DNA of 64,000 bases from Geodermatophilus obscurus (GCF_900115395.1 NZ_FOWE01000001.1:1-64000), one strand, 5' to 3'; shown: positions 5,795-15,849, counted from the stretch's first letter. Program-made: numbers and translations. Notes: generated by a model not told the origin, from the sequence alone.

Positions 5795-8647
5795 CGCTGC
5801 CGGCCCGGCCACCGCGGCCAGGCGACGCCGCGCACGCGCCAGGAGGTGCGAGTCGCCGGTGACCTCCGCGGTCGCGATGGCGGCGCGGAACCGGTCACCG
5901 GCGGCCGCGTGCCGGCCGCGGGCCGCCTCGTGGCGCCCCAGCCCGTACAGGGCGTACCCGACGCCGATCCGGTCGCCGAGGGAGGTGGCGATCTCCAGGA
6001 CGCGGGTCATGTCGCGCACCGCCCGCTCCCCGTCCCCGCCGAGCGCGGCCACGTCGGCGGCCCGGTACAGGACCTGCGCCTCCGTGCGCGGCATGGCGCC
6101 GGCCCGCGCCAGCCGGAGCGCCTCGGCGAGCGTGTCACGCGCGGTCGCCACGTCGCCGTCCAGGACGTCGAGGCGCGCCAGCTCGGCGCGGGCGTGCGCC
6201 TCGCCGCTGCGGTCCCCGGCGGCGTGCAGCAGCGCGACGGCCCGGGTCGCGGCTGCGCGGGCGTCGGACGGGCGTCCACACACGCGGTGGACGACGGCGA
6301 GGTGGCGCAGGCAGGCACCCGCGCCGTGCCCGTGGCCGATGCCGTCGAAGAGGTCGAGCGCCGCGTCGAGCAGGGTCCCGGCCTCGTCGAGCTCGCCCTG
6401 GTGCACCAGCAGCGCGCCGGAGGAGAGCCGGGTCAGCGCCCGTCCGGTCGGGTCGCCGTCGGCGTCGGCGGCGTCCCGGGCCGGGCCCACGGTGGCCCGC
6501 CAGTCGTCGACGTGCCCCCGCACCTCGAAGAGCCCGGCGGCGGCGAGGCCCAGGCGCCAGGCCAGCCGTGGGCTGCCGGCCGCGAGCGCGGTGGAGACGG
6601 CGGCGACGAGGGAGGCCCGCTCGTCGTCGACCCAGGGCAGCGGGTCGCGCGCCACCTCCTCGAGCACCCGCCGCGACGGCCCCCACCGCCCGGGCAGGGG
6701 ATCGGGCAGCAGCCGGTCGCCGAAGACGGGGAGGTAGGCGGCCTCGGCGAGCGCCAGCCAGCCGTGCAGGAGCCGTTCCACCGACTCGCGGGAGTCGGCG
6801 GGTGCGTGCTGCTCCGCGGCGAAGACCCGGACCAGGTCGTGCAGCACCATCCGGGGGCCGGCGGCTCCGGCGCGGGTCGTCACCAGGTGGGTCTCCAGCA
6901 GCCCGGCCAGCGCGTCGTCGCCCCGGCGCTCGTCACCGAGCAGGGCACCGGCCGCCCACAGCGGCAGCCGCGGGAAGGCGGGCTGGGCCAGGAGCCGGAA
7001 CAGCCGGCGCGCGTCGGGGGTCAGGCCGTGGTGGGTGAGCTCCAGGGTGCTGCGCAGGCGGAGCCCGCCGATGCTCAGCTCGTCCAGCCGGCTGCCCTCG
7101 TCCTGCAGCCGCTCGACCAGGTCGGCCAGGCGCCAGTGGGGCCGGGACGCCAGCCGGGCACCGGCGATCGTCAGCGCGAGCGGGAGCGCGTCGCAGGCGG
7201 TGACGAGGCGACGGGCGGCCTCGGGCTCCTGCGAGACCCGGTCCTCACCGACGTGGGCCGCCAGCAGGTCGAGGCCGTTGTCGTCGGGCAGCACGCCCAG
7301 GCCGACCCGTGCCGTCCCCGGCGCGCCCGCCAGCCGCGTCCGCGACGTCACCAGGACGGCGGAGCCGGGGGAGCCGGGCAGCAGGGCGGTGACGTCCGCG
7401 GGGTCGGTCACCCCGTCGAGCACGACCAGGACGCGCCTGCTCGCCAGGCGGCTGCGGTAGGCGGCGGCACGTTCGGCGCCGTCGTCGGGCACCAGCGCGT
7501 CGGCCATGCCCAGGGCGCGCAGGAAGCGACCCAGCACGCGCGCAGCCCGGCTGCCGGCTCCCTCGTCGGGTTCCTGGTGCAGGTCGGCGTACAGCTGGCC
7601 GTCGGGGTAGTCCGCCGCGAGCTCGTGGGCGGCGCGGAGGACCAGGGTCGACTTGCCCACGCCACCGGCGCCGTGGACCAGGACGACCCGGACGGAGAAG
7701 GACGCGCGGGGGTCGGGCGGACCCGAGAGGAGGTCCACGATGCGCGACAGCTCGGCCGCGCGACCGACGAAGGTGGACGGTGCGGCCGGGAGCTGACGGG
7801 GCAGGACCTGGGGCAGCGGCGCCGGCACGGAGCGGGCCCCCGCCGCCGTCCCTGCCACTGCCGCCGTCCCCTCCACCGCGGCCGTCCCCTCCAGCGCCCG
7901 GGCGTGCAGCTCCTGCAGTGCCGCTCCCGGCTCCAGGCCCAGCTCGTCGGCCAGGACCCGGTGTCCCGTGCGGTACACCTCCAGCGCCTCGCTCCGACGC
8001 CGGCCCGCGACCAGCGCCTGCATGAGCAGGCCGCGCAGCACCTCGTCCAGCGGGCGCTCGGCGACCAGCGGGGTCAGCTCGGCCGCGACCTCCTGGTGCC
8101 GGTCGAGGCGCAGGCGCACGGAGGCCCGGGCCGCGAGGGCCTCGGTCCGCTGCCGGTCGAGCGCCAGCGCGGCGCGTCCGACCAGCGGGCTCGGGACGCC
8201 GTCGAGCGCCGGGCCCCGCCACTGGCCGAGCGCGGCCGACCAGCTCGCCTCCGCCCCGTCGAGGTCCCCCTCCCGCTCGAGAGCGCGGGCGCGCGTCGCC
8301 GCCGTGGTGAACCGGCGCAGGTCGAGGGAGTCGTCGGGGAGGTCGAGCTGGTAGCCCTCCCGCGCGGTGGCGATGGCGGCGGGCAGCGCCAGTGCCGCGA
8401 GGCGGCGCCGCAGGCCGGAGACGCAGATCTGCAGCTGCGTGCGGGCGGTCGCCGGCGGGTCCTCGTCCCAGACCGCCTCGACCAGCCGTGCCGCCGGCAC
8501 CGGGGACCCCGCCGACAGCGCCAGCACCGAGAGCACGACCGTCTCGCGGGGACTGCCCACCGGCACCGGGGCGCCGCCCGACGCCAGCCGGGGAGGGCCC
8601 AGGAGGAGCACCCCGTCCTCGACGGGGCCGGTGGCGGGGACGAGCAC
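5774..8647 (-). CDS. AfsR/SARP-type regulator: BTAD + NB-ARC + TPR
   Basis: A protein of about 957 aa in the AfsR/DnrI/RedD class of ATPase-coupled transcription activators. An N-terminal winged-helix DNA-binding region (about 10-105, with TQLQICVSGLRRRL) is followed by a BTAD helical domain (about 110-255). A linker with repeated EGTAAV-type units leads to an NB-ARC ATPase with Walker A GAGGVGKST (326-334) and a Walker B-like RRVLVVLDG. The C-terminal half is TPR-like helical repeats. The start is uncertain: I chose the GTG at 8647 because it immediately precedes the winged helix and leaves a divergent promoter region of 183 bp. Targets are unknown; no secondary-metabolite cluster is nearby. 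Confidence 0.85.
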   Translation of the reverse strand: MLVPATGPVEDGVLLLGPPRLASGGAPVPVGSPRETVVLSVLALSAGSPVPAARLVEAVWDEDPPATARTQLQICVSGLRRRLAALALPAAIATAREGYQLDLPDDSLDLRRFTTAATRARALEREGDLDGAEASWSAALGQWRGPALDGVPSPLVGRAALALDRQRTEALAARASVRLRLDRHQEVAAELTPLVAERPLDEVLRGLLMQALVAGRRRSEALEVYRTGHRVLADELGLEPGAALQELHARALEGTAAVEGTAAVAGTAAGARSVPAPLPQVLPRQLPAAPSTFVGRAAELSRIVDLLSGPPDPRASFSVRVVLVHGAGGVGKSTLVLRAAHELAADYPDGQLYADLHQEPDEGAGSRAARVLGRFLRALGMADALVPDDGAERAAAYRSRLASRRVLVVLDGVTDPADVTALLPGSPGSAVLVTSRTRLAGAPGTARVGLGVLPDDNGLDLLAAHVGEDRVSQEPEAARRLVTACDALPLALTIAGARLASRPHWRLADLVERLQDEGSRLDELSIGGLRLRSTLELTHHGLTPDARRLFRLLAQPAFPRLPLWAAGALLGDERRGDDALAGLLETHLVTTRAGAAGPRMVLHDLVRVFAAEQHAPADSRESVERLLHGWLALAEAAYLPVFGDRLLPDPLPGRWGPSRRVLEEVARDPLPWVDDERASLVAAVSTALAAGSPRLAWRLGLAAAGLFEVRGHVDDWRATVGPARDAADADGDPTGRALTRLSSGALLVHQGELDEAGTLLDAALDLFDGIGHGHGAGACLRHLAVVHRVCGRPSDARAAATRAVALLHAAGDRSGEAHARAELARLDVLDGDVATARDTLAEALRLARAGAMPRTEAQVLYRAADVAALGGDGERAVRDMTRVLEIATSLGDRIGVGYALYGLGRHEAARGRHAAAGDRFRAAIATAEVTGDSHLLARARRRLAAVAGPAAGPIADR

Positions 8648-8830
8648 GTCGGTCAGTGTCCCAGCGGCCCCGCACGACGGGCTCCTGCCCTCGGCGCCGG
8701 TCGCGCGGTCACGCTCGCCCGCCGGGGACGGCAGGCGTCTCTTGTCACCCCAGGTGGGCACGGGCACGCTGTCGGCCGTCCCGACCGCAGCGGCGTCGGC
8801 CCGGGCGCCGTCCGGAACCCAGGAGTCCTG

Positions 8831-9136
8831 ATGCTGTTCCACGTCAGCTTCCGCGTCGAACACACCCGCCTCGACCGCGACGAGTTCTGGGACGAGTGGG
8901 AGCGGGAAGCGCAGGCGGCGCTCGCCGCGATCGACGCCGGGGTGATCAAGAGCCTGTACAAGGTCGCCGGGCAGCGCCGGGTCATCGGCATCGTGGAGGT
9001 CGAGTCGCACGACCAGCTCGACCAGATCGTGATGGGGGCCCTGCCGATGAGCCACCACCTGACCCTCGAGGAGGTCCTCCCGGTCCGGGAGTACAGCGCC
9101 TTCGCCGAGGACGTGGGGCGGCGCTGGCAGTCCTAG
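8831..9136 (+). CDS. Muconolactone isomerase-like (MIase domain) protein
   Basis: A 101-aa ferredoxin-fold protein starting MLFHVSFRVEHT, with the MIase family layout: an N-terminal beta strand, ERE-AQAALAAI helix, GQRRVIGIVEVES strand, HDQLDQIVMGALPM helix and the conserved YSAFAEDV near the end. True muconolactone isomerases act in the catechol branch of beta-ketoadipate degradation, but no other cat genes are present, so the substrate is unknown. AGGAGT at 8821-8826 positions the ATG well. It is divergent from the BTAD regulator, which could control it. Confidence 0.8.
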   Translation: MLFHVSFRVEHTRLDRDEFWDEWEREAQAALAAIDAGVIKSLYKVAGQRRVIGIVEVESHDQLDQIVMGALPMSHHLTLEEVLPVREYSAFAEDVGRRWQS

Positions 9137-9155
9137 CGCCGGCAGTCCTGGCGCC
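9126..9155. repeat. 15-bp tandem repeat spanning a stop codon
   Basis: GGCAGTCCTAGCGCC (9126-9140) is followed directly by GGCAGTCCTGGCGCC (9141-9155), with one mismatch. The mismatch changes the TAG stop codon of the MIase-like gene (9134-9136) to TGG in the second unit. Confidence 0.8.
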
Positions 9156-9356
9156 GGACCTCCCGGCTTCGGGCGTGCGCCCCGTGCGCCTCCGCGTCGG
9201 GCCGCACCGGCGGAGCGGCGACGGACGCCGCCACGGCTCCCCGCGAGGTGGCGATCGACCGGACCCGACCCCGGCCCGCGGGGTCCCGGGCGGCGTCCCG
9301 GCACACTGACGGCGCCGCGCCGACCGGTGCCGGCGACGACGACCCGAGGAGACCCC

Positions 9357-10586
9357 GTGCCGGCTGAGCGGATCCTGGACGCGGCCGCGCAGGTCGCCGA
9401 CCTGCTGCTCGACGTCCAGACCCGGGTGAACGCACGGATCGACGCCGCGCTGGCCGAGCTGCTGCCCGCCGTCACCGAGCGGCTGGGCGTGCCCCCGGAC
9501 GGCGCCGCCGACGTCACCGGGCTGGTCAACACCCGCATCACCGGGCTCAGCGTCGTCGTGACCCCCGCCGCGGTCGCCACGGCGGTACCGCTGCCGGCCA
9601 CCTCGGTCGCCACGACCGCCGCCGCCCGCCGCGCCGTGGCCGGCATCGTCACCGGCGACGACGACCGGCTGGCCGTCATCGCCGGCCCCTGCTCGATCCA
9701 CGACCCCGAGGCGGCGCTGGAGTACGCGGCCTTCCTCGCCCGCATGCGCGAGCGGCACGGCGCGGACCTCGAGATCCTCATGCGGACCTACACCGAGAAG
9801 CCACGGACCGAGGTCGACTGGAAGGGCTTCGCCTACGACCCGTTCCTGGACGGGTCGAGCCGGATCAGCGTCGGGCTGGTCGCCACCCGCGTGCTGATGG
9901 CCCGTATCACGGCCGCCGGCGTGCCGGTCGCCGCCGAGCCGCTCAACGCGCTGACCCCGCAGTACGTCAACGGCCTGGTCACCTACAACGGTGTCGGCGC
10001 GCGCAACGTCACCGACCAGACCGCCCGCGAGCGGGTGTCGGGCTTCTCCTCCGTCGTCGGCTTCAAGAACTCCCCGGAGGGCAGCGTCGACTCCGCGATC
10101 TCGGCGGTGCTCACCGCGCGGGCACCGCACGAGTTCCTCGGCGTCGACGCCCACGGGGTGTCGGCCCAGCTGTCGACGACCGGCAACGACACGGCGCACG
10201 TCATCCTCCGCGGCACCGCCGACGGCCCCAACTTCTCCGCCGCGCACGTCGCCGACGTCCGCCGGCGGCTGGCCGCGCGGGGGCTGCCCGAGGTCGTGGT
10301 CGTCGACGCCTCGCACGGCAACAGCGGCAAGGACCACCGGCGCCAGCCCGGCGTCGTCCGGGACCTGGCCGGGCAGGTCGCGGCCGGTGAGACGGCGATC
10401 CGCGGTGTGATGGTCGAGAGCAACCTCGCCGAGGGCAGGCAGGACCTCGACCAGGCGCACCCCGAGCGGCTCGCGTACGGCGTGAGCGTCACCGACTCCT
10501 GCGTCGACCCCGCGACGACCGAGGCGATGCTGGCCGAGCTGGCCGACGCCGTCCGGGCCCGGCGGGGAGCTGCCGGAGGGCGGTAG
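9357..10586 (+). CDS. aroG: 3-deoxy-7-phosphoheptulonate (DAHP) synthase, class I
   Basis: This 409-aa enzyme condenses phosphoenolpyruvate and erythrose 4-phosphate in the first step of the shikimate pathway. It is class I (AroFGH type): AGPCSIHDP at 109-117, TEKPRTEVDWKG, VGFKNSPEGS, HVILRGT and GVMVESNLAEGRQ are all present. Compared with E. coli AroG, the catalytic core starts about 50 residues later. The extra N-terminus (1-100) is rich in Ala/Val/Leu, probably helical, and of unknown role. The GTG at 9357 has CGAGGAGA 6 nt upstream; a GTG at 9327 is possible. Most actinobacteria rely on the class II enzyme, so this may be a second isozyme. Confidence 0.93.
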   Translation: MPAERILDAAAQVADLLLDVQTRVNARIDAALAELLPAVTERLGVPPDGAADVTGLVNTRITGLSVVVTPAAVATAVPLPATSVATTAAARRAVAGIVTGDDDRLAVIAGPCSIHDPEAALEYAAFLARMRERHGADLEILMRTYTEKPRTEVDWKGFAYDPFLDGSSRISVGLVATRVLMARITAAGVPVAAEPLNALTPQYVNGLVTYNGVGARNVTDQTARERVSGFSSVVGFKNSPEGSVDSAISAVLTARAPHEFLGVDAHGVSAQLSTTGNDTAHVILRGTADGPNFSAAHVADVRRRLAARGLPEVVVVDASHGNSGKDHRRQPGVVRDLAGQVAAGETAIRGVMVESNLAEGRQDLDQAHPERLAYGVSVTDSCVDPATTEAMLAELADAVRARRGAAGGR

Positions 10587-10631
10587 CGGGCGCCGGTGGC
10601 CACGACCGCTCTCCCCACGCGCGCCGGGCCG

Positions 10632-10835
10632 CTAGACCTCGACGGCGGCGCCGCAGACGCCGCAGACCTCGAGGTGCCGGCGCCGCCACCGCAGGACCGG
10701 CACGAAGAAGACGCTGAACTGGCGGAACTGCCGGATCCGGCGCCACTGCGTGGTGTTGCCGCAGCGCGGGCAGGTGCGGACCTCCCCGGGCCCCCGGTCC
10801 TGCTGCTTGGTCCCGAACCCGAAGAGGAAGAACAC
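10632..10835 (-). CDS. Small zinc-ribbon protein (67 aa)
   Basis: A 67-aa protein with a hydrophobic N-terminus (MFFLFGFGTKQQ) and two CxxC knuckles (CPRCG and CGVCG) about 33 residues apart, forming a zinc-ribbon. Between them is a basic, aromatic stretch (RRIRQFRQFSVFFVPVLRW). Such proteins are widespread in actinobacteria and probably bind zinc. No partner is evident here. Confidence 0.8.
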   Translation of the reverse strand: MFFLFGFGTKQQDRGPGEVRTCPRCGNTTQWRRIRQFRQFSVFFVPVLRWRRRHLEVCGVCGAAVEV

Positions 10836-10961
10836 CCCGCCACCCTAGGCAGCCGGCCGGGACCCCGCCGATCCCACGGTGCAACCTGCGGGGCGCCGGG
10901 GCTGTCGCGCCGCTGCCGGGCCCGGCACGCTCGCGGCACCCCCGACCGAGAGGACACCACC

Positions 10962-11315
10962 GTGGCCACACCGCGCGAGGTCGCCGAGGCCTTCTCCCTC
11001 CACCGCTTCCGCGACACCTACGACGACCTGGCGCCCGGTGTGGTCTGGACGGCGGTCGGCACCGGCCGGACGGTCGGCCGGCAGGCCGTCGTCGCCACCT
11101 GCGAGTCGCTGCTGCACGGGCTGTCCGGCACCACGGTGACCGTCGAGCGCCTCGTCACGGTGGCCGACGGCGACGTCGCCGCCGTGGACGTCGTCACCCG
11201 GTACGCCGAGGCCGGCGGCGGCCACTCGGTGGTGTCGGCCTGCGACGTCTACGAGTTCCGGAACGGCGCCGTGGCCGCGATCCGGTCCTACGCGGTGGAG
11301 CTGGAGTCCGGCTGA
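10962..11315 (+). CDS. NTF2-like / SnoaL-like protein
   Basis: A 117-aa protein with a cone-shaped NTF2-like fold, inferred from an N-terminal helix (REVAEAFSLHRF), GVVWTAVGTGRTVGRQAVVATCESL and alternating strands ending CDVYEFRNGAVAAIRSYAVEL. The family includes both enzymes and ligand-binding proteins, and no catalytic residues identify it further. The GTG at 10962 is selected because GAGAGGAC at 10948-10955 is well placed. Confidence 0.8.
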   Translation: MATPREVAEAFSLHRFRDTYDDLAPGVVWTAVGTGRTVGRQAVVATCESLLHGLSGTTVTVERLVTVADGDVAAVDVVTRYAEAGGGHSVVSACDVYEFRNGAVAAIRSYAVELESG

Positions 11316-11357
11316 CCTCGCCGGGCCGGACGATCACGGCGGTGGCAGGCTCGCCCC

Positions 11358-12338
11358 ATGGTCCGGGTGGGTCTGGTGCTGGGCGGGGGCGGCGTCGTCG
11401 GGCAGGCGTACCACTCCGGGGTCCTGGCGGTGCTGCAGCACGACTTCGGCTTCGACGCCCGCGGCGTCGACGTCGTCGTCGGGACGTCGGCCGGGTCGAT
11501 CACCGGCACCCTGCTGCGGGCCGGCGTCTCCGCGGAGGACCTCGCGGCGTGGACGGTCAAGGCGCCGCTGTCCGGCGACGACGACGTGCTCCGGACGATG
11601 GCCGCCACCCCCGTCCCCGAGCTCGCGCCGTTCCGGCCACTGGAGGTGTTCCGCCGCCCGCTGCGGCTGCCGCACCCCGGCCTGGTCGCCCGTGCCCTGA
11701 GCCGCCCGTGGCGGTTCCGCCCGCTCGCCGCGGGGATGACGCTGCTCGCGCCGGGAGACCACGACGTCGTCGGGCAACTGTCGGCCCTCCGCGAGGTCGC
11801 GGGCCCGGGCTGGCCCGAGCGCGACCTGTGGATCACCGCCGTCCGCCGCCGCGACGGCCGCCGGGTGGTCTTCGGCCGGCCCGGGGCGCCGCCGGCGCCG
11901 CTGCACCTGGCGGTCGCGGCCTCCTGCTCGGTGCCCGGCTACTTCGCCCCCGTGCAGATCGGCCGGCACGGCTACGTCGACGGCGGCGTGCACTCGGCCA
12001 CCAACGCCGCGGTCCTGCGGTCGGCGGGGGTGGGGCTGGCGGTCGTCGTCGCGCCGATGAGCGGCTGGCCGGGCTGGCGCCCCGACGTCACCGCCGCCGT
12101 GCGCCGGTACTCGCAGCGGATGCTCGAGCGGGAGGTGCGCGCCCTCGAGGCGGCCGGCATCCGGACCGCCGTGTTCACCCCGAGCCTGGCCGAGCAGGAG
12201 GTCATGGGCGCCGACATGATGTCGCGCGCGCGCCTCGACGAGGTGATCCAGCAGTCCTTCATCCGGGCCGGCGCCCACGCCGCCACCCCGGAGGTCGCCG
12301 CGCTGGTGCGGGAGGCGGCCCGGGCGGGCGGTCGCTGA
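11358..12338 (+). CDS. Patatin-like phospholipase
   Basis: A 326-aa patatin-type serine hydrolase expected to release fatty acids from phospholipids or other acyl esters through a Ser-Asp dyad. The oxyanion-hole loop LGGGGVVG is at residues 8-15, the nucleophile motif GTSAG at 42-46 (Ser44) and the DGG motif at 208-210 (Asp208). All catalytic elements are intact. No signal peptide is seen, so a cytosolic or membrane-surface role is likely. It lies 43 bp after the NTF2-like gene and about 70 bp before fabG1. Confidence 0.9.
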   Translation: MVRVGLVLGGGGVVGQAYHSGVLAVLQHDFGFDARGVDVVVGTSAGSITGTLLRAGVSAEDLAAWTVKAPLSGDDDVLRTMAATPVPELAPFRPLEVFRRPLRLPHPGLVARALSRPWRFRPLAAGMTLLAPGDHDVVGQLSALREVAGPGWPERDLWITAVRRRDGRRVVFGRPGAPPAPLHLAVAASCSVPGYFAPVQIGRHGYVDGGVHSATNAAVLRSAGVGLAVVVAPMSGWPGWRPDVTAAVRRYSQRMLEREVRALEAAGIRTAVFTPSLAEQEVMGADMMSRARLDEVIQQSFIRAGAHAATPEVAALVREAARAGGR

Positions 12339-12370
12339 CCGGCCGGGTGGACCCGGCGCCCAGCGACTAG

Positions 12371-13113
<743 letters not shown>

Positions 13114-13114
<1 letters not shown>

Positions 13115-13887
13115 TGAGCGGCATTCTCGAGGGCAAGAAGGTCCTCGTCACCGGCGTGCTGACCGAGGCGTCGATCGCCTACGCCACCGCGCGGATCGCC
13201 CAGGAGCAGGGCGCCACCGTCGTGCTGTCCAACTTCGGGCGGGCGCTGTCGCTGTGCCAGCGGATCGCCAAGCGGCTGCCGCAGGAGGCGCCGGTCGTCG
13301 AGCTCGACGTGACGAACGCCGAACACCTGTCGACGCTGGCCGACCGGCTCCGGGACCAGGGGTTCGACGGTCTCGACGGCGTCGTGCACTCCATCGGGTT
13401 CGCGCCGCAGGAGGCGATGGGGGAGGGCTTCCCCGAGGTCGCCTGGGAGCACGCGGCGACGGCGTTCCAGGTGTCGTCGTGGTCCTACGCCTCCCTCGCC
13501 CAGGCCTGCCGGCCGCTGCTGGGGAACCCGTCCTCGGTCGTCGGCCTCACCTTCGACGCCTCCGTCGCCTGGCCGGTCTACGGCTGGATGGGCGCGGCCA
13601 AGGCGGCGCTGGAGTCGGTCAGCCGCTACGTGGCCCGCGAGCTCGGGCCCGAGGGCGTACGGTCCAACATCGTCGCGGCCGGCCCGCTGCGCAGCATGGC
13701 CATGAAGTCCATCCCCGGCAGCGCCCAGTTCGAGGAGGCGTGGGAGGGCCGCGCGCCGCTGGGCTGGTCGGTCACCGACACCGAGCCCGCCGGCAAGGCC
13801 GTCGTGGCGCTGCTGTCGGACTGGTTCCCCGCGACCACCGGCGAGATCGTGCACGTCGACGGGGGCTTCCATGCCGTCGGTGTGTAG
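13114..13887 (+). CDS. inhA: Enoyl-ACP reductase (InhA/FabI type)
   Basis: A 257-aa NADH-dependent enoyl-ACP reductase for the last step of the fatty-acid elongation cycle. The catalytic YxxMxxxK motif is at Tyr156, Met159 and Lys163 (YGWMGAAK). HSIGFAPQ at 92-99 holds Ser93, equivalent to InhA Ser94, which binds NADH and the isoniazid adduct. The C-terminus is HVDGGFHAVGV. It is co-transcribed with fabG1 (1-bp overlap), with hemH 71 bp downstream. The stop codon lies within an imperfect 16-bp tandem duplication. Confidence 0.95.
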
Positions 13888-13904
13888 AGCCGTCGGCGTG
13901 TGAC
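13873..13904. repeat. Imperfect 16-bp tandem repeat spanning the inhA stop codon
   Basis: GCCGTCGGTGTGTAGA (13873-13888) and GCCGTCGGCGTGTGAC (13889-13904) match at 12 of 16 positions. The first unit contains the inhA TAG stop, and the second has TGA at the corresponding site shifted by one base. Confidence 0.6.
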
Positions 13905-13958
13905 CCCAGCCACCCGCCGATCCGCATCCGCGCCTCCCGGCGCACAGGAAGAGAGCAC

Positions 13959-15080
13959 GTGCCCCGCGCCACCGTCGACCTGAACCCCGGCCAGCGACCC
14001 GACGAGGACCCCTCGCTCGCCGTCCGCAACAACGGGGGGACGCCGCCCGCGGCCGCCCCCTCCCCGGCCGGCCGCCGCGAGGCGCTGCTGGTCCTCTCTT
14101 TCGGCGGGCCCCGCGGCCACGACGACGTCATGCCGTTCCTCGAGAACGTGACCCGCGGCCGCGGCGTGCCCCGGGAGCGGCTGCTCGACGTCGCCGAGCA
14201 CTACCACCACTTCGGCGGCGTCAGCCCGATCAACGAGCAGAACGAGGCGCTGGTCGCCGCGATCCGCGCCGACCTCGCCGCCTCCGGCGTCGACCTGCCC
14301 GTGTACTGGGGCAACCGCAACTGGGACCCCTACGTCGAGGACGTCTGGCAGCAGATGACCGACGACGGCATCGAGCACGCCTACGTCCTGGCCACTTCCG
14401 CCTACGCCTCCTACTCCGGCTGCCGGCAGTACCACGAGGACGTCGCCCGGGCCCGGATCGCGACCGGCGGCGGCCCCACCGCCGAGAAGCTGCCGCACTA
14501 CTTCGACAGCCCCGGCTTCGTGCGGGCCAACGCCGACGCGCTCGCCGCCGCCCTCGCGCAGCTGCCCGAGGAGCACCGGGGCACCGCCCGCCTGGTCGCG
14601 ACGGCGCACTCGATCCCCGACGCGATGGCCGCCGTCGCCGGGCCCGAGGGGCACGCCTACGAGGACGAGCTGACGGCCGCCGCGCGGGCCGTCGTCGACG
14701 CCGTCGCGCCGGGGCGGGAGTTCGACCTGGTGTGGCAGAGCCGCAGCGGGCCGCCGTCGGTGCCGTGGCTGGAGCCCGACGTCAACGACCACCTGCGCGC
14801 GCTGCACGAGAACGGCGAGACGGCGGTCGTGCTGTTCCCCGTCGGGTTCGTCAGCGACCACCTCGAGGTGATCTGGGACCTCGACAACGAGGCGAAGGAG
14901 ACCGCCGAGGAGCTCGGGCTGGCGTTCGTGCGGGGCGGGACCGCGGGCACCCACCCGGCGTTCGTGGCGATGGTGCGCGAGCTGCTGCAGGAGCGCCGCG
15001 CCGGCGGGGAGCCGCGGCTGGGCACCAACTGCCCGGCCGCCTGTTGCCACGTCGCGCGCCCGGCGGCCCGCCCCGCCTGA
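13959..15080 (+). CDS. hemH: Ferrochelatase (actinobacterial CpfC/HemH)
   Basis: A 373-aa ferrochelatase inserting Fe2+ into a porphyrin; Gram-positive members use coproporphyrin III. Conserved features are LSFGGPRGHDDV, HFGGVSPINEQN, PVYWGNRNWDPYVEDV, VATAHSIPDAM and VLFPVGFVSDHLEVIWDLDNEA. A Cys in SGCRQY plus the C-terminal NCPAACCH trio matches the four cysteine ligands of the [2Fe-2S] cluster seen in mycobacterial enzymes. About 40 N-terminal residues precede the core. The GTG at 13959 follows AGGAAGAGAG. It is downstream of fabG1-inhA, as in Mycobacterium. Confidence 0.93.
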   Translation: MPRATVDLNPGQRPDEDPSLAVRNNGGTPPAAAPSPAGRREALLVLSFGGPRGHDDVMPFLENVTRGRGVPRERLLDVAEHYHHFGGVSPINEQNEALVAAIRADLAASGVDLPVYWGNRNWDPYVEDVWQQMTDDGIEHAYVLATSAYASYSGCRQYHEDVARARIATGGGPTAEKLPHYFDSPGFVRANADALAAALAQLPEEHRGTARLVATAHSIPDAMAAVAGPEGHAYEDELTAAARAVVDAVAPGREFDLVWQSRSGPPSVPWLEPDVNDHLRALHENGETAVVLFPVGFVSDHLEVIWDLDNEAKETAEELGLAFVRGGTAGTHPAFVAMVRELLQERRAGGEPRLGTNCPAACCHVARPAARPA

Positions 15081-15087
15081 GCCGCGA

Positions 15088-15110
15088 CCCCGCCCTCGCG
15101 TCGGGTGGGG
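15088..15110. terminator. Hairpin between convergent hemH and hemerythrin genes
   Basis: CCCCGCCC (15088-15095) pairs with GGGTGGGG (15103-15110), allowing one G-U pair, around a 7-nt loop. It lies between convergent stop codons and could end both transcripts. Confidence 0.5.
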
Positions 15111-15112
15111 GC

Positions 15113-15736
15113 TCAGCGGCGGACGGGCTCCCGCCACACCGGGGCGACGTCGCGGGCGTGGCGGCGGCCGGACACGCGGGTCAGCACGCCGGTCACCGGC
15201 GGCGGCACGGTCGCGCGCAGCGCCGCCCGGTCGGCGTCGCGGATCCCGTCGGTGAGCCAGGCGGAGAAGCAGCCGGCGTCGCCGGGGGAGCGGTGCCGCA
15301 GCTTCGCGGTGACCGCCCGCCACTCGGCGGTGCCCTCGTGCTGCCGGAGCAGCGGCTCCAGAGCCTCCTCCTCGTGGTCGAGGTGGTGCCCGACCACGGC
15401 GCGGGCGGCCTCGGCGTCGGCCGCCGCGCCGGTGCGGGCGAGCGTCGCGAGGTCGGCCGCGGTCGCGGCGAGCGCCGCCGACATCGCCTCGTGCTCGCTC
15501 TCCATCTCGGCGAGCAGGTCCTGCCCGACGCCGGTGCCCGCGAGGAAGGGCCACACGTGGGCGTCCTCGCCCTCGTGGTGGTGGGTGAGCTCCCGCCGCA
15601 GGTCGGCGAACGCCCGCTCGAGCCGGGCGCCGCGGGCGCGGTCGCCGTCCTGCCAGGGGTCGAGCGCGGCGGCCAGGCGGGCGAGGTCCCGGCGCACGGC
15701 GTCGTGGATCAGGCCGTTCCTGGTCGGCGCGGTCAT
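15113..15736 (-). CDS. Hemerythrin HHE domain protein
   Basis: A 207-aa four-helix protein likely binding a di-iron centre. Candidate ligands are His in HDAVRRD, HHHEGEDAHVWP in the second helix, ESEHEAM in the third and HLDHEEEALEPLL in the fourth. HHE proteins in actinobacteria bind O2 or NO or respond to peroxide. The C-terminal 60 residues extend beyond the bundle and are of unknown role. The ATG at 15736 was chosen because upstream codons are basic and low-complexity. Confidence 0.88.
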   Translation of the reverse strand: MTAPTRNGLIHDAVRRDLARLAAALDPWQDGDRARGARLERAFADLRRELTHHHEGEDAHVWPFLAGTGVGQDLLAEMESEHEAMSAALAATAADLATLARTGAAADAEAARAVVGHHLDHEEEALEPLLRQHEGTAEWRAVTAKLRHRSPGDAGCFSAWLTDGIRDADRAALRATVPPPVTGVLTRVSGRRHARDVAPVWREPVRR

Positions 15737-15849
15737 GCCCCCGCACGCTAACGCCGGCGCCGTCCCCGCAGGGCGCCCGCGGGCGTTGACGCGGCGGTGC
15801 CCGTAGGTGCACCGTCGGCGCACCGGGGGCCGGACGAGGACGGTGTGCC

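Noticed and set aside
5846-9136. 1096-codon forward frame opposite the BTAD regulator
   Set aside because: Only its last 101 codons form a real gene (MIase-like, with its own ribosome site). The rest is a GC-driven shadow of the regulator.
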